Source: Planctomycetota bacterium
GTDB taxonomy: Bacteria > Planctomycetota > PUPC01 > DSUN01
Assembly: GCA_035384565.1 (NCBI GenBank)
Contig: DAOOIT010000026.1
Span: 1-36,712 of the forward strand
Direction of reading: 5' to 3'
Length of the DNA stretch: 36,712 nt
The notes under the pieces were generated by a model that had not been told where the DNA came from, ran no database searches, and saw only the letters and a program-made list of their open reading frames with translations. Below, one piece after another: positions 1 to 7,596 of the stretch; position 1 is the stretch's first letter; each line of letters starts with the position of its first letter. Made by a program: the position numbers and the translations under genes.

Positions 1-264
1 CGCCAAAGCGCCATACTTGCTCATCTCTCGGGGGCGGCAGAGGTGAGCGCGTATGACGGCGTGTGTCTGGTCTCCAAGACAGCGGGGGGATGAATGGGGG
101 CGCAGGGCTCGGGGGGCATGCTTGCTCCCGGTGGGGCGTGAGAGGCCTGGACGCGGACGATGGGGCCGGAGAATGCCCCCTCGCGCCGTGTCTGCCCTTG
201 GGGCGCGCGACGCGAGGGGGATATCGCAGTGGGCGGGACCTCGCCACTGCGTGACGGTCAGCCG
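1..264. other. Gene-free left edge with one arm of a palindromic repeat
   Basis: No convincing gene is visible. Bases 9-23 read CGCCATACTTGCTCA, the reverse complement of an arm that recurs at 22524-22538 and 22605-22619. The match extends outward: bases 1-26 are the reverse complement of the stretch around 22521-22546. The remainder is G-rich and shows no promoter or terminator that I can support. The ATPase gene on the minus strand ends at 265. Confidence 0.6.
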
Positions 265-1827
265 TCAGCAGCGCACGGCGTTCAACGCCTCATCGGCAGA
301 CGTGATGCCGTTGATGACCTTCAGGCCAGCATCGGACCGAAGCGGGACCATGCCCTCCTTGCATGCGGCCTGGGCGATCAGGTCGGGTGTCGGACTCTCG
401 AGGATGAGGCGGCGAATCTCGTCGCTCACCACCAGGAGTTCGAACAGCGGCACGTGGCCGACGTAGCCCTGGCCGTTGCAGGCGGCGCAGCCTCCGGGAC
501 GGGCGCGATAGGCCACCGCGTCGAGAAAGCCCGGGAGGCTGGGGAGTTTGAGGCGCGTGATCGCCTCGACAGGGATTTGGCAGGGCTCGCGGCAGGATGG
601 ACACAGCGCGCGCACGAGGCGCTGGGCCAGCACGCCGACCAGCGACGACGAGAGCAGCAGCGGGGCGAGACCCAGGCGAAGGAGGGCGGGCACGGCCCCA
701 GCCGCATCGCGCGCGTGGGCGCTGCTCAGGAGCAGATGGCCGGTGAGCGCCGCCTGCGCCGCGAGCTCCGCCGTTTCGCGATCCCGCAGTTGGCGAACCA
801 TGATCACGTCGGGCCCTTGCGCCAGAAGGGCGCGCAGGCAGGCCGCCGCCGTGGGCGAGGGTTGCGCCGCAGACGCGTGGCCGTTGGGCGCCACATGGAC
901 CTGTGTGACCCCAGGGAGCCGCATGCGGACCGTGTCCTCGACCGTCACGACATCGCGTTCGGGGGTGTTGAGGTGCTGAACTACTGCGTAGAGCGTGGTG
1001 GTCCTGCCGGAGGCCCGCGGTCCGGCGATGATGAAGAGGCCGGAGCGGGCTGCCAGAAGCCCCTCGAGCTGGCGCAGGGTCTTGTCGGGCAGGCCGATGC
1101 CGCGGAGCTCAGGCGGCTGGGGGATGAGCCTCTTGAGGCGGAGAAGGACCCGCTCGCCATGCAGCCCGGGGATGGTCGAGACGTGCAACTCGTAGTGATC
1201 GGAGCCGTGGACCACGGAGCCGCGCCCGTCGTGCGGCACTTGCGGGTCGCCGGAGGCGATGCCGGCCAGCGCCTTGAGGTGCGCCGCGACCTGGGGGGCG
1301 CTCTCGGCGGGCAGCTCGCCCGCATCTGTCAGGAGGCCATTCACGCGATGCCGCACACGAATTCGGGTGGCCTCGGGCTGGAGCAGCACCTCCGGGGCGC
1401 CGCTCTGGAGGGCCTCTCGAATCACCGTCTCCACCAGGTGCGCAGGCTGCGGCCGCGGCGGCTTCTCGGGCTTGGCGGCCTGCGGCGGGGGCATTGGTTG
1501 GGCCGCCTCCTGCGGCGGCTTGGCGGACAGGAAGCGTTCGAGGGCCTGAACCACGAGCCTTTCGTCGGCGATCGAGTAGACCACCCGCATCTGGGTGAGA
1601 AAGTGAATCTCCTCGATCGCCTCGAGATCCAGCGGATTGGCCCCGGCGATGTGCAGGTCGCCGGCGCGTCGGACGAGCGGAATGGCCTTGTGCCTCGGAA
1701 AGAAGCCGTCGGGCAGGCGGTTGGCGACCTCGCGGATGAGGGCGCCATCGAGGGTGCAGGTCGCGAGGTCGGTGAACTCCAGCCCCCATTGCCTGGCGAT
1801 CTCGCGCTGTCTGTCAGTGGACTCCAC
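265..1827 (-). CDS. GspE/PilB-like type II secretion or type IV pilus ATPase with degenerate catalytic motifs
   Basis: This 520-residue protein has the GspE/PilB architecture: an N-terminal GspE_N-type domain (about 10-95), a Pro-rich linker (about 101-130), then a RecA-like ATPase. The Walker A region at 269-276 reads GPRASGRT, with Arg275 where the family has Lys. The Asp box keeps Glu297-Asp298. The Walker B region reads VIMVRQLRD, with Gln346 in place of the usual Glu. The His box reads SSAHARDA. The zinc-binding C-module pairs CPSC (409-412) and CAAC (447-450) are intact. The start is GTG at 1827, preceded by a GGGAGAGG ribosome site; no other T2SS or pilus gene lies in the window. In active members this ATPase drives pseudopilus or pilus assembly at the inner membrane. 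Here the two substitutions suggest weak or absent hydrolysis, which is inference. The family call is firm; the role is not. Confidence 0.88.
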   Translation of the reverse strand: MESTDRQREIARQWGLEFTDLATCTLDGALIREVANRLPDGFFPRHKAIPLVRRAGDLHIAGANPLDLEAIEEIHFLTQMRVVYSIADERLVVQALERFLSAKPPQEAAQPMPPPQAAKPEKPPRPQPAHLVETVIREALQSGAPEVLLQPEATRIRVRHRVNGLLTDAGELPAESAPQVAAHLKALAGIASGDPQVPHDGRGSVVHGSDHYELHVSTIPGLHGERVLLRLKRLIPQPPELRGIGLPDKTLRQLEGLLAARSGLFIIAGPRASGRTTTLYAVVQHLNTPERDVVTVEDTVRMRLPGVTQVHVAPNGHASAAQPSPTAAACLRALLAQGPDVIMVRQLRDRETAELAAQAALTGHLLLSSAHARDAAGAVPALLRLGLAPLLLSSSLVGVLAQRLVRALCPSCREPCQIPVEAITRLKLPSLPGFLDAVAYRARPGGCAACNGQGYVGHVPLFELLVVSDEIRRLILESPTPDLIAQAACKEGMVPLRSDAGLKVINGITSADEALNAVRC

Positions 1828-2354
1828 GGCTTCCTCTCCCTTCTGCCCGGAGGCTCACGGCAGTGTCGGCAGCGAGGCAGGTCCCTCCAGAATGCGCGGT
1901 CCCGCAGACGCCGTGTCTGATCAATCGGTTGCCCGGCAGCAGGCAGGTTCACGAGGCGTCGAAGGCGTGAGCGTGTGACGCCTGAGGCGGGAGGGAAAAG
2001 AGCGGGCTGGGCTCATCGCCCAGCCCGGCCACCCGAGTCGGGAGACACCCAGTGGTGCGCCCGCTCGCCCTCCGCTTTGGTTTGGTGCCCCCGTCACCCA
2101 CACGCTACCGTGCCCTCTATCACTGACCACACACGGTACTGAGCCGGCATGCGGAGCGCAATCAGAGAACTGGATGAGTTTGCCATAGCACATACGATTG
2201 ATTTTCGCCTGCGATAGGAATGCTAACCGACCCCCAGCCGAGAAGTGCCTGCGGGGTCTGCTCCCGGCCTGAGACTTGGCTGCCCCGTGAGCTGCTTCAA
2301 TATAAGAGATTGACATGTAAGGATTTGCGTCCACAATCGGAATGCTGCTGGCGT
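1828..2354. other. Non-coding gap between ATPase and two-component genes
   Basis: No recognisable gene is present. The stretch 2090-2350 is noticeably richer in A and T than its surroundings. It contains an inverted pair TACCGTG (2106-2112) and CACGGTA (2132-2138), and a strong terminator-like hairpin at 2003-2027. Read on the minus strand this could be the 3' tail of the regulator transcript, or a structured leader for the ATPase gene. A minus-strand reading frame covers 1921-2376 but its product resembles nothing I know and it overlaps the regulator, so I leave it out. Confidence 0.5.
2003..2027 (-). terminator. Rho-independent terminator candidate
   Basis: A perfect 10-bp stem (CGGGCTGGGC paired with GCCCAGCCCG) closes a 5-base loop. 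On the minus strand it is followed within two bases by CTTTTCC, a short U-rich run. It lies downstream of the kinase-regulator operon and upstream of the ATPase gene, so it should separate the two transcripts. Confidence 0.65.
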
Positions 2355-3038
2355 TCATTCCTGTGTGCGCATCCATTCGACGGCGTAGTGGCGCAGGGCC
2401 GCCGCGTCGTCAAGGTGCAGCTTCCTGCGGATATGCGCGCGGTAAGTCTCTATGGTTCTTGGGCTTAGGTGAAGCTTCTCGGCGATCTCGCGTGGTCCCA
2501 GACCTTGGCCGATGGCGGTGAAGACCTGCAACTCGCGATCGCTCAGCTCGCTCACCGCGGGGGTCACGGCGTCGGGGTGGCCTCCTACCAGACCTCGGCC
2601 GATCACGCGGTCCGCGAGGTCCTGGCTCACGTAGACATGCCCCTCCAGCGCCTTGCGGATGGCGTGGAGGATCTCGGGGCGCGGCTTCCCCTTGGTGAGG
2701 AAGCCGAGCGCGCCCGCGTGGAGCGCCCGCTCTGCATAGACGGCCTCGTCGCGAAGGGACAGGACGAGGACGCGGACGTCGGGGAAGCGGGCCCGGATGT
2801 CCTTGATGAGTTCGATGCCGTCCATGTCGGGCAGCGAGAGGTCCAGGAGAACGAGGTCTGGGTTGAGCGTGCCGAGGAGTTGGATGGCCTCGCGTCCGGT
2901 GCCTGCTTCGCCGCACACAAGGATGTCGGGCTCGTCGGCCAGCAGCGCGCGCACGCCGCCTCGCACCACGGGGTGGTCGTCCACCAGGAGGATTCGTGCC
3001 GTGGCGGTGAGGGCGGGGGAGCTGTCAGGCATGCTCAT
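2355..3038 (-). CDS. NarL/FixJ-type response regulator (REC + LuxR HTH)
   Basis: This 227-residue DNA-binding response regulator starts with a short Ala/Ser-rich tail. The receiver domain (about 15-130) has the acidic pair Asp20-Asp21, phosphoacceptor Asp66 in LLDLSLPD, Ser94 at the Thr/Ser switch position and Lys116. The C-terminal LuxR-type helix-turn-helix (about 160-222) contains the family pattern ELSDRELQVF followed by SPRTIETYRAHI. The ATG lies inside the last codons of the kinase gene (14-base overlap), so the two are probably translationally coupled and form a cognate pair. Phosphorylation by the kinase should control its binding to target promoters. The targets are unknown; the nearby secreted-protein genes are possible but unproven. 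Confidence 0.93.
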   Translation of the reverse strand: MSMPDSSPALTATARILLVDDHPVVRGGVRALLADEPDILVCGEAGTGREAIQLLGTLNPDLVLLDLSLPDMDGIELIKDIRARFPDVRVLVLSLRDEAVYAERALHAGALGFLTKGKPRPEILHAIRKALEGHVYVSQDLADRVIGRGLVGGHPDAVTPAVSELSDRELQVFTAIGQGLGPREIAEKLHLSPRTIETYRAHIRRKLHLDDAAALRHYAVEWMRTQE

Positions 3039-4440
3039 GGGATGCGTCTCCTGTGCTTCGTGGGTGGGTGAGGGGGAACTGGCAGCTTACCAGGGTGCCG
3101 CCCCCCGGCGCTCGGGCGATCCTGAGCGTTCCGCCCAGCATGCGGGCTCGGTATGTCATGATGCGGAGCCCCAGGCCCGAACGCTGGTGCCAGTCGTCCG
3201 GGATTCCGCTCCCGTTGTCCTCGACCGACAGCAGGCCGCGTGTCCCGCGGGAAAATAGGCGAATCATCACCTCCGTAGCTCTGCCATGCCGGATGGCATT
3301 GGTCACGGCCTCCTGCACGATACGGTAGAGATGGGTGGCGGCCAGGTCGTCGCCGACGGTCATCTCTGGGTCGCACTGGGAGCGACAGGCGATGCCGTGG
3401 AGCATGTGCACGGTGGCGGCAAAGGAGTCGATGGCCCTCGCCAAGTCGCCGGGGCCTCCCAGAGAGGGGCAGAGCCCCCGGGAAAGGGTGCGCACCTCGG
3501 CCACTGCCTTCTCGAGGAGCGACACCGCGTTGGCCACGGCGTCGGCCTCGGGGTGGCCTGCCGAGGCGAGCCGGTTCCCCAGGGCGGCCATCGCGTAGAG
3601 GATGCCCGTGAGGTGCTGGCCGAGCGAGTCGTGGAGGTCGCGGCCGAGGCGGCGGCGTTCTTCTTCGGCAATCTCGACGACCTCGGCCTCGAGGCGCTTG
3701 CGCTCCGACAGGTCGAGCAGCACGCCCATGATGCCCGCGGTGTTATTCTCGGCGTCGCGTATGGGGGCGACCGAGAGGCTCACGTCGAGGGGGGGGCCAT
3801 CCCGCCGGTCGGCGCGCACCTCGGCCCCGACGATGGTCTGGCCCCGGAGTGGGGCGTAGAGCAGGTGGGCGAACTCCTGATCGTCCTCTGGCACGATTGG
3901 CGCGCGCTTCCCGGTCACCTCGCTCTCGGTCCAGCCGAAGAGCCGTTCTGCGGCGGGGCTCCATAGGGACACGCGTGCCTCCGAATCGAGTGCGACGATG
4001 GCGGCTGGCGATGCGTGGATGAGGGCCTGGAGGCGCTCGGCCGTCGCGCGCAGCGCCTCGTCGGCCCGTCCGCGGGCCACGGCATAGCGCAGCGAGCGCT
4101 CGAGGACGTCGGCCCCGACCTGCCCCTTGACGAGGTAGTCGTGCGCGCCCCGGCGCACCGCCGTGAGGCCCGCGTCGGCGTCGTCGAGGCCCGTGAGCAC
4201 CACTACCGGGGTCCCGGGCGCCGCGCGCTGAAGGGCCGAGAAGGTGGACAGGCCGGCGCTGTCCGGCAGTTCGAGGTCGAGCAGCACGACGTCGGCCCCA
4301 TCGCGCTTCAGGTGTTCTTGGGCCGCCGCCAGGGTGGGCACGCTGTGGGGGATGAAGACGGTGCGCTCCGCCGCCTCGAGCATGTGTTGGACGATCCGTG
4401 CATCACCGGGGTTGTCTTCGACGAGAAGGACGCGGATCAT
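3025..4440 (-). CDS. Hybrid sensor histidine kinase (REC-PAS-HisKA_3-HATPase)
   Basis: This 471-residue cytoplasmic kinase has no membrane segment. An N-terminal receiver (1-120) begins MIRVLLVEDNPGD and has phosphoacceptor Asp55 and Lys105. A PAS domain follows (about 135-245). The HisKA_3 dimerisation helix carries phospho-accepting His270 in GRDLHDSLGQ. The HATPase_c domain has the N-box around Asn381 (QEAVTNAIRH), the G1 motif EDNGSGI (407-413) and the G2 motif SGLGLRI. HisKA_3 kinases normally pair with NarL/LuxR-type regulators, which matches the overlapping downstream gene. I chose ATG 4440 because the receiver fold begins there; an in-frame GTG at 4518 would add 26 residues with no domain content. 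The N-terminal receiver implies input from a further phosphodonor not seen here. Confidence 0.92.
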   Translation of the reverse strand: MIRVLLVEDNPGDARIVQHMLEAAERTVFIPHSVPTLAAAQEHLKRDGADVVLLDLELPDSAGLSTFSALQRAAPGTPVVVLTGLDDADAGLTAVRRGAHDYLVKGQVGADVLERSLRYAVARGRADEALRATAERLQALIHASPAAIVALDSEARVSLWSPAAERLFGWTESEVTGKRAPIVPEDDQEFAHLLYAPLRGQTIVGAEVRADRRDGPPLDVSLSVAPIRDAENNTAGIMGVLLDLSERKRLEAEVVEIAEEERRRLGRDLHDSLGQHLTGILYAMAALGNRLASAGHPEADAVANAVSLLEKAVAEVRTLSRGLCPSLGGPGDLARAIDSFAATVHMLHGIACRSQCDPEMTVGDDLAATHLYRIVQEAVTNAIRHGRATEVMIRLFSRGTRGLLSVEDNGSGIPDDWHQRSGLGLRIMTYRARMLGGTLRIARAPGGGTLVSCQFPLTHPRSTGDASHEHA

Positions 4441-4667
4441 GGCGGTCAGGCTCGCAGACAAGAGCAACAGGCCAGGCGCTCCGGGGCTGACGCGGGCTTG
4501 TGCCCCCGCCGACCCCACGGGCCATGTGGGCGGTTCTGGAAACGAAGGTGCCCGATGAGCGCGCTCGCGCTCCGCGCGCCTTGGGGCGCCTTGCCGCGGC
4601 GAGAGACGCAGATTGGTATGAGGAATCCGTGCCCCCGGATTTCCAACGCTTCCCCCTCGCCAGTTCG

Positions 4668-4684
4668 CCGGCCGTGAAGGCCGG
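4668..4684 (-). other. Small hairpin in the kinase 5' leader
   Basis: CCGGCC and GGCCGG flank a five-base loop close to the predicted transcription start of the kinase-regulator operon. The leader from about 4702 to 4441 is about 260 bases with no gene I can support in it. Confidence 0.35.
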
Positions 4685-4708
4685 ACAGAAGCGTCACCCC
4701 TCGACTAT

Positions 4709-4737
4709 ACTATATCCCCATAAGCCTTTTCTGTCAA
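4709..4737 (-). promoter_or_regulatory. Sigma70-type promoter of the kinase-regulator operon
   Basis: On the minus strand a perfect TTGACA (4732-4737) is followed by a 17-base spacer and TATAGT (4709-4714). It sits in an AT-rich patch between the mannosidase stop and the kinase gene and points at the kinase. Transcription would start near 4702, giving a long 5' leader if the kinase starts at 4440. Confidence 0.75.
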
Positions 4738-4793
4738 GCCAATCGCAAACGGCCGGGTGAGAACGGCCTCAAGATGATGCGGGCGATGCGCCG

Positions 4794-7538
4794 TCACCGG
4801 AACTCGATGCGAAGAGTCTGCACCTGGCGAGGCCCCGCCGACAGGCTCACCGCGCGGCCGCGGACGCGCAGGCCGGGACCAGGAGCTACGCTCTCGTCCA
4901 TGCGCGCCAGAGATGCCCTGCGGACCGGGCGCCAGAGGGTGAGCGTCTCACGCTGCGGCCGGCTGGCGGGGTTCCACAGGCGCAGGACCAGAGCGTTCCC
5001 CTCCTCCGCGCGCTTGACGGCGGAGACCACGAGACTCCCCCTGGCCTGCTCGACGTAGGACTGAACCGGGCGGCCTGCTCCTGCCATCGGAGGAAAGCCG
5101 GACGCCTGAGGGCCTGTCTGACGGGTGAGCAGGCCGCCTGCGAGGCATGCGAGCTGGGACATGGCCTCCGCGCGGGGCAACTCGCCGGCGAAGGGCATCA
5201 GGGCGTAGCGATAGCGCAGCGTGCCGAGCTCGAGGCCGTCGGTCTCGCCGGGCGTCCCCACTGTTCGGCGATAGGACCGCAGGAGGGTGACGAGCATCGT
5301 GCGGCGGGCGTCGTCGGCCACGCCCCCCTCGTGGAGGCCCCCCGCGGAGAGGAAGGCGAGGCCGCGCCGGCCGGCGCCCACCGCCTGGAGGCCCAGGAAC
5401 GGCTTCTCGGCCAGCTCGACCTCCTGCCAGGCCGCCGTTTCAGGGTCCACCGCGATGCGCCGCTCCACCAGGTCGAAGGGGTGGTGGGCGAGGTAGGACT
5501 TGGCCTCGGCAGCATCCGTGGGCAGGAGGAGGCGCAGGCGATGGTCCCAGGCGGCGTTTTCGACGTGGGTCTCGACCTCGACGGTGCGCGCCCCGCGGCG
5601 CAGGGTGATGAGGCTGGCGATGTCGAGGGCGACTCGCTCGGGCACGCGCCGCTCGGCCGCGCGGTCGAAGCGGGCGGGCACGCTCATCGTCACGGCCACG
5701 CGGAAGGTCACGACCTCTGGCCCGTCGTGCACGACGCTCACCTGGGCGGGGCAGGCGGTGGAGAGGCACACCTCGTCGGTCTCGCTGTGCGCGTGGAACC
5801 AGCCGTCGCCGATCTCGCTGCGGTCTTCGAACGTCAGGAGGTCGGTGTAGGTCTCGCGTGTAGCCTTGTCGGTGAGGGTCAGGGTGCCGTGGGGGGCGAC
5901 GGCGATGGCCAGGTGCTCGTTCTCGGCGGCGGTCGGCCCCGTGCGGAGCGAGCCGATGCGGCGGACGGGTGTGGGCGATGGCCTGACGAGGAGCGAGGTG
6001 AAGCCCAGGCCGGGCAGTTCGAGCTCGGCCGCGACGGTGTAGCGGCTGAACTCGCCCTGGCCGCACGTGGCCGGGAGGGCGTAGCGCGTGCGCTCGAGGG
6101 TCCGGGGGTCAATCGCCAGCCGCTGGTAGGGCACCTCGCGGCCCGCGGCGTCGTGCAGGGTGAACGCCTTGATGTGCTGCCAGCCGGGGAAGCCCTCGGT
6201 GAAGGTGGCGGGCCAGTCGAGCGGCAGGTCCACGTTGAAGAGGACGACCTCGCGGCGGCGCAGGGGGACGGGGTTGGCGATCGTCACGGTGAACTCGCGC
6301 GGCTCCCTCGCCAGATCGGCGAAGCCCCGGGTGAGCGCGCCGAACGCCTTGTTGCGGAGCTGCTCGCCCAGGATGCGCGCCTGGTCGAAGCGGTTCATCA
6401 TGTCGCGGTGCACCTGGTCAATGGAGCAGCCGCAGATGCTGTCGTGGGCGTGGTTGGTGAGCACGTGCTCCCAGGCGATGCGCAGGAATCGCTCGGGGAT
6501 GGCGGCCCCCCCGAGGTTGGCGATGGCCAGCAGCGGCTCCACCCAGCGCTCGAGGAGCGTCTGGCAGGCGTCGTTGGCCTGCTTGATCTGCACGCGGCTC
6601 GACACGCAGTTGGGGATGAGCCACAGGTAGCCGTTGCGGGTCTTGGAGGGCTCGCGCAGTTCGCCCGTGCGGACGGGGACGTTGGTGGCCTTGGCCTCGG
6701 CCTCGGCGAAGAAGGCGGGAAGGGTGGAGTGGTTGGCCCGGACGCTCGGGCACGCCTCGTGCAGCACGCGCAGGTAGCGGGCCGCGTCGGTGGCCGGGCG
6801 CATGTGGTCCAGCGCATCAATCAGGCACAGCACGCGGCCGTTGGTGCGGCCGATCTCGTGGCTCACGTACCGCGAGAAGCTCTCGCGGGCCTTGGCCTCG
6901 ACCTCTTCGGCCTTGGCGTCGGGCGCGGCATTTTCGATCACCTGGCGCGAGCCTACGAAGGCGCCGTAGCCCATGTGGTCCTGGAGCTTGAAGGTGAAGA
7001 CCCGCGAGCCGTCGGGCGCCTGCCAGGTGAAGAAGGCGGGCGTCGTGTGCTCGTTGGTGCCGCGCCCCAGCACGCAATGGCGCAGGCCGAAGCCCCGGTA
7101 GATCTGCGGCATCTGCGAGGGGTGGCCGAACATGTCGCACGTGTAGGCCACGGGCATCGGCTCGACGCCCCACTCGCGGGCGATGCGGCGCCCGAGCAGG
7201 AGGTTGCGGACCAGCGCCTCGTCGCCCGGGCAGAAGAGGTCGGGCATCGTGAACCACGGGCCGACCAGGATGCGCCCTTGCTGCATCAGGGCCTTCAGCC
7301 GCCCCTCGTTCTCAGGCCGAACCTCCACGTAGTCACGCAGCACGCACGTCTGGCCGTCGAGGTGGAAGTACTTGAACTCATTGCTCCGCTCCATCAGGTC
7401 GAGCAACTCGTCCACGATCTCGGCCAGCAGGAGACGGTACTCCTGGAAGGGGCGGTACCACTCGCGGTCCCAGTGGGTGCCGGAGATGTAATGGGCGGAG
7501 AAGGTCTGGGGCGGCCTGGCGGTCTTCTTCGAGGGCAT
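4794..7538 (-). CDS. Glycoside hydrolase family 38 alpha-mannosidase-like enzyme
   Basis: This 914-residue protein shows the GH38 core at its N-terminus. THWDREWY (21-28) supplies the zinc ligands His22 and Asp24. AYTCDMFGHPSQMPQ contains Asp135, the expected catalytic nucleophile and metal ligand. The stretch HDSICGCSIDQVH marks the GH38 middle domain with its metal-binding His. The rest (about 420-914) is beta-rich, as in GH38 C-terminal domains. No signal peptide is seen, so it is probably cytoplasmic and trims imported mannose-containing oligosaccharides. ATG 7538 is chosen for its AGGAG site eight bases upstream; an in-frame GTG at 7586 lacks one. It lies 58 bases downstream of the propeller gene on the same strand and is probably co-transcribed. 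Substrate specificity (alpha-1,2, 1,3, 1,6 or a glycosyl-glycerate) cannot be read from sequence. Confidence 0.9.
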   Translation of the reverse strand: MPSKKTARPPQTFSAHYISGTHWDREWYRPFQEYRLLLAEIVDELLDLMERSNEFKYFHLDGQTCVLRDYVEVRPENEGRLKALMQQGRILVGPWFTMPDLFCPGDEALVRNLLLGRRIAREWGVEPMPVAYTCDMFGHPSQMPQIYRGFGLRHCVLGRGTNEHTTPAFFTWQAPDGSRVFTFKLQDHMGYGAFVGSRQVIENAAPDAKAEEVEAKARESFSRYVSHEIGRTNGRVLCLIDALDHMRPATDAARYLRVLHEACPSVRANHSTLPAFFAEAEAKATNVPVRTGELREPSKTRNGYLWLIPNCVSSRVQIKQANDACQTLLERWVEPLLAIANLGGAAIPERFLRIAWEHVLTNHAHDSICGCSIDQVHRDMMNRFDQARILGEQLRNKAFGALTRGFADLAREPREFTVTIANPVPLRRREVVLFNVDLPLDWPATFTEGFPGWQHIKAFTLHDAAGREVPYQRLAIDPRTLERTRYALPATCGQGEFSRYTVAAELELPGLGFTSLLVRPSPTPVRRIGSLRTGPTAAENEHLAIAVAPHGTLTLTDKATRETYTDLLTFEDRSEIGDGWFHAHSETDEVCLSTACPAQVSVVHDGPEVVTFRVAVTMSVPARFDRAAERRVPERVALDIASLITLRRGARTVEVETHVENAAWDHRLRLLLPTDAAEAKSYLAHHPFDLVERRIAVDPETAAWQEVELAEKPFLGLQAVGAGRRGLAFLSAGGLHEGGVADDARRTMLVTLLRSYRRTVGTPGETDGLELGTLRYRYALMPFAGELPRAEAMSQLACLAGGLLTRQTGPQASGFPPMAGAGRPVQSYVEQARGSLVVSAVKRAEEGNALVLRLWNPASRPQRETLTLWRPVRRASLARMDESVAPGPGLRVRGRAVSLSAGPRQVQTLRIEFR

Positions 7539-7596
7539 TGGGGGCGCTCCTGTTCGGTGAAGGAAGCCCAGTGTCCGGGGGCTCACCCCCCGGCGT

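Noticed and set aside
160..1920. Long plus-strand open frame opposite the ATPase gene
   Set aside because: Its product is low-complexity and resembles no family, whereas the minus-strand frame shows GspE domains and zinc motifs. Long antisense frames are expected in DNA this GC-rich.
2028..2220. c-di-GMP-I riboswitch ahead of the ATPase gene
   Set aside because: A GGCAAAC stretch is present on the minus strand, but the following conserved GACGCAAAGCC-type segment and the paired stems are missing.
1921..2376. Possible 151-residue minus-strand gene after the regulator
   Set aside because: No similarity to anything known, no ribosome site of note, runs through the terminator hairpin and overlaps the regulator end.
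4446..4697. 83-residue minus-strand frame starting just after the kinase promoter
   Set aside because: The GTG start would be almost leaderless, and the product is Arg/Gly-rich without any motif; more likely untranslated leader.
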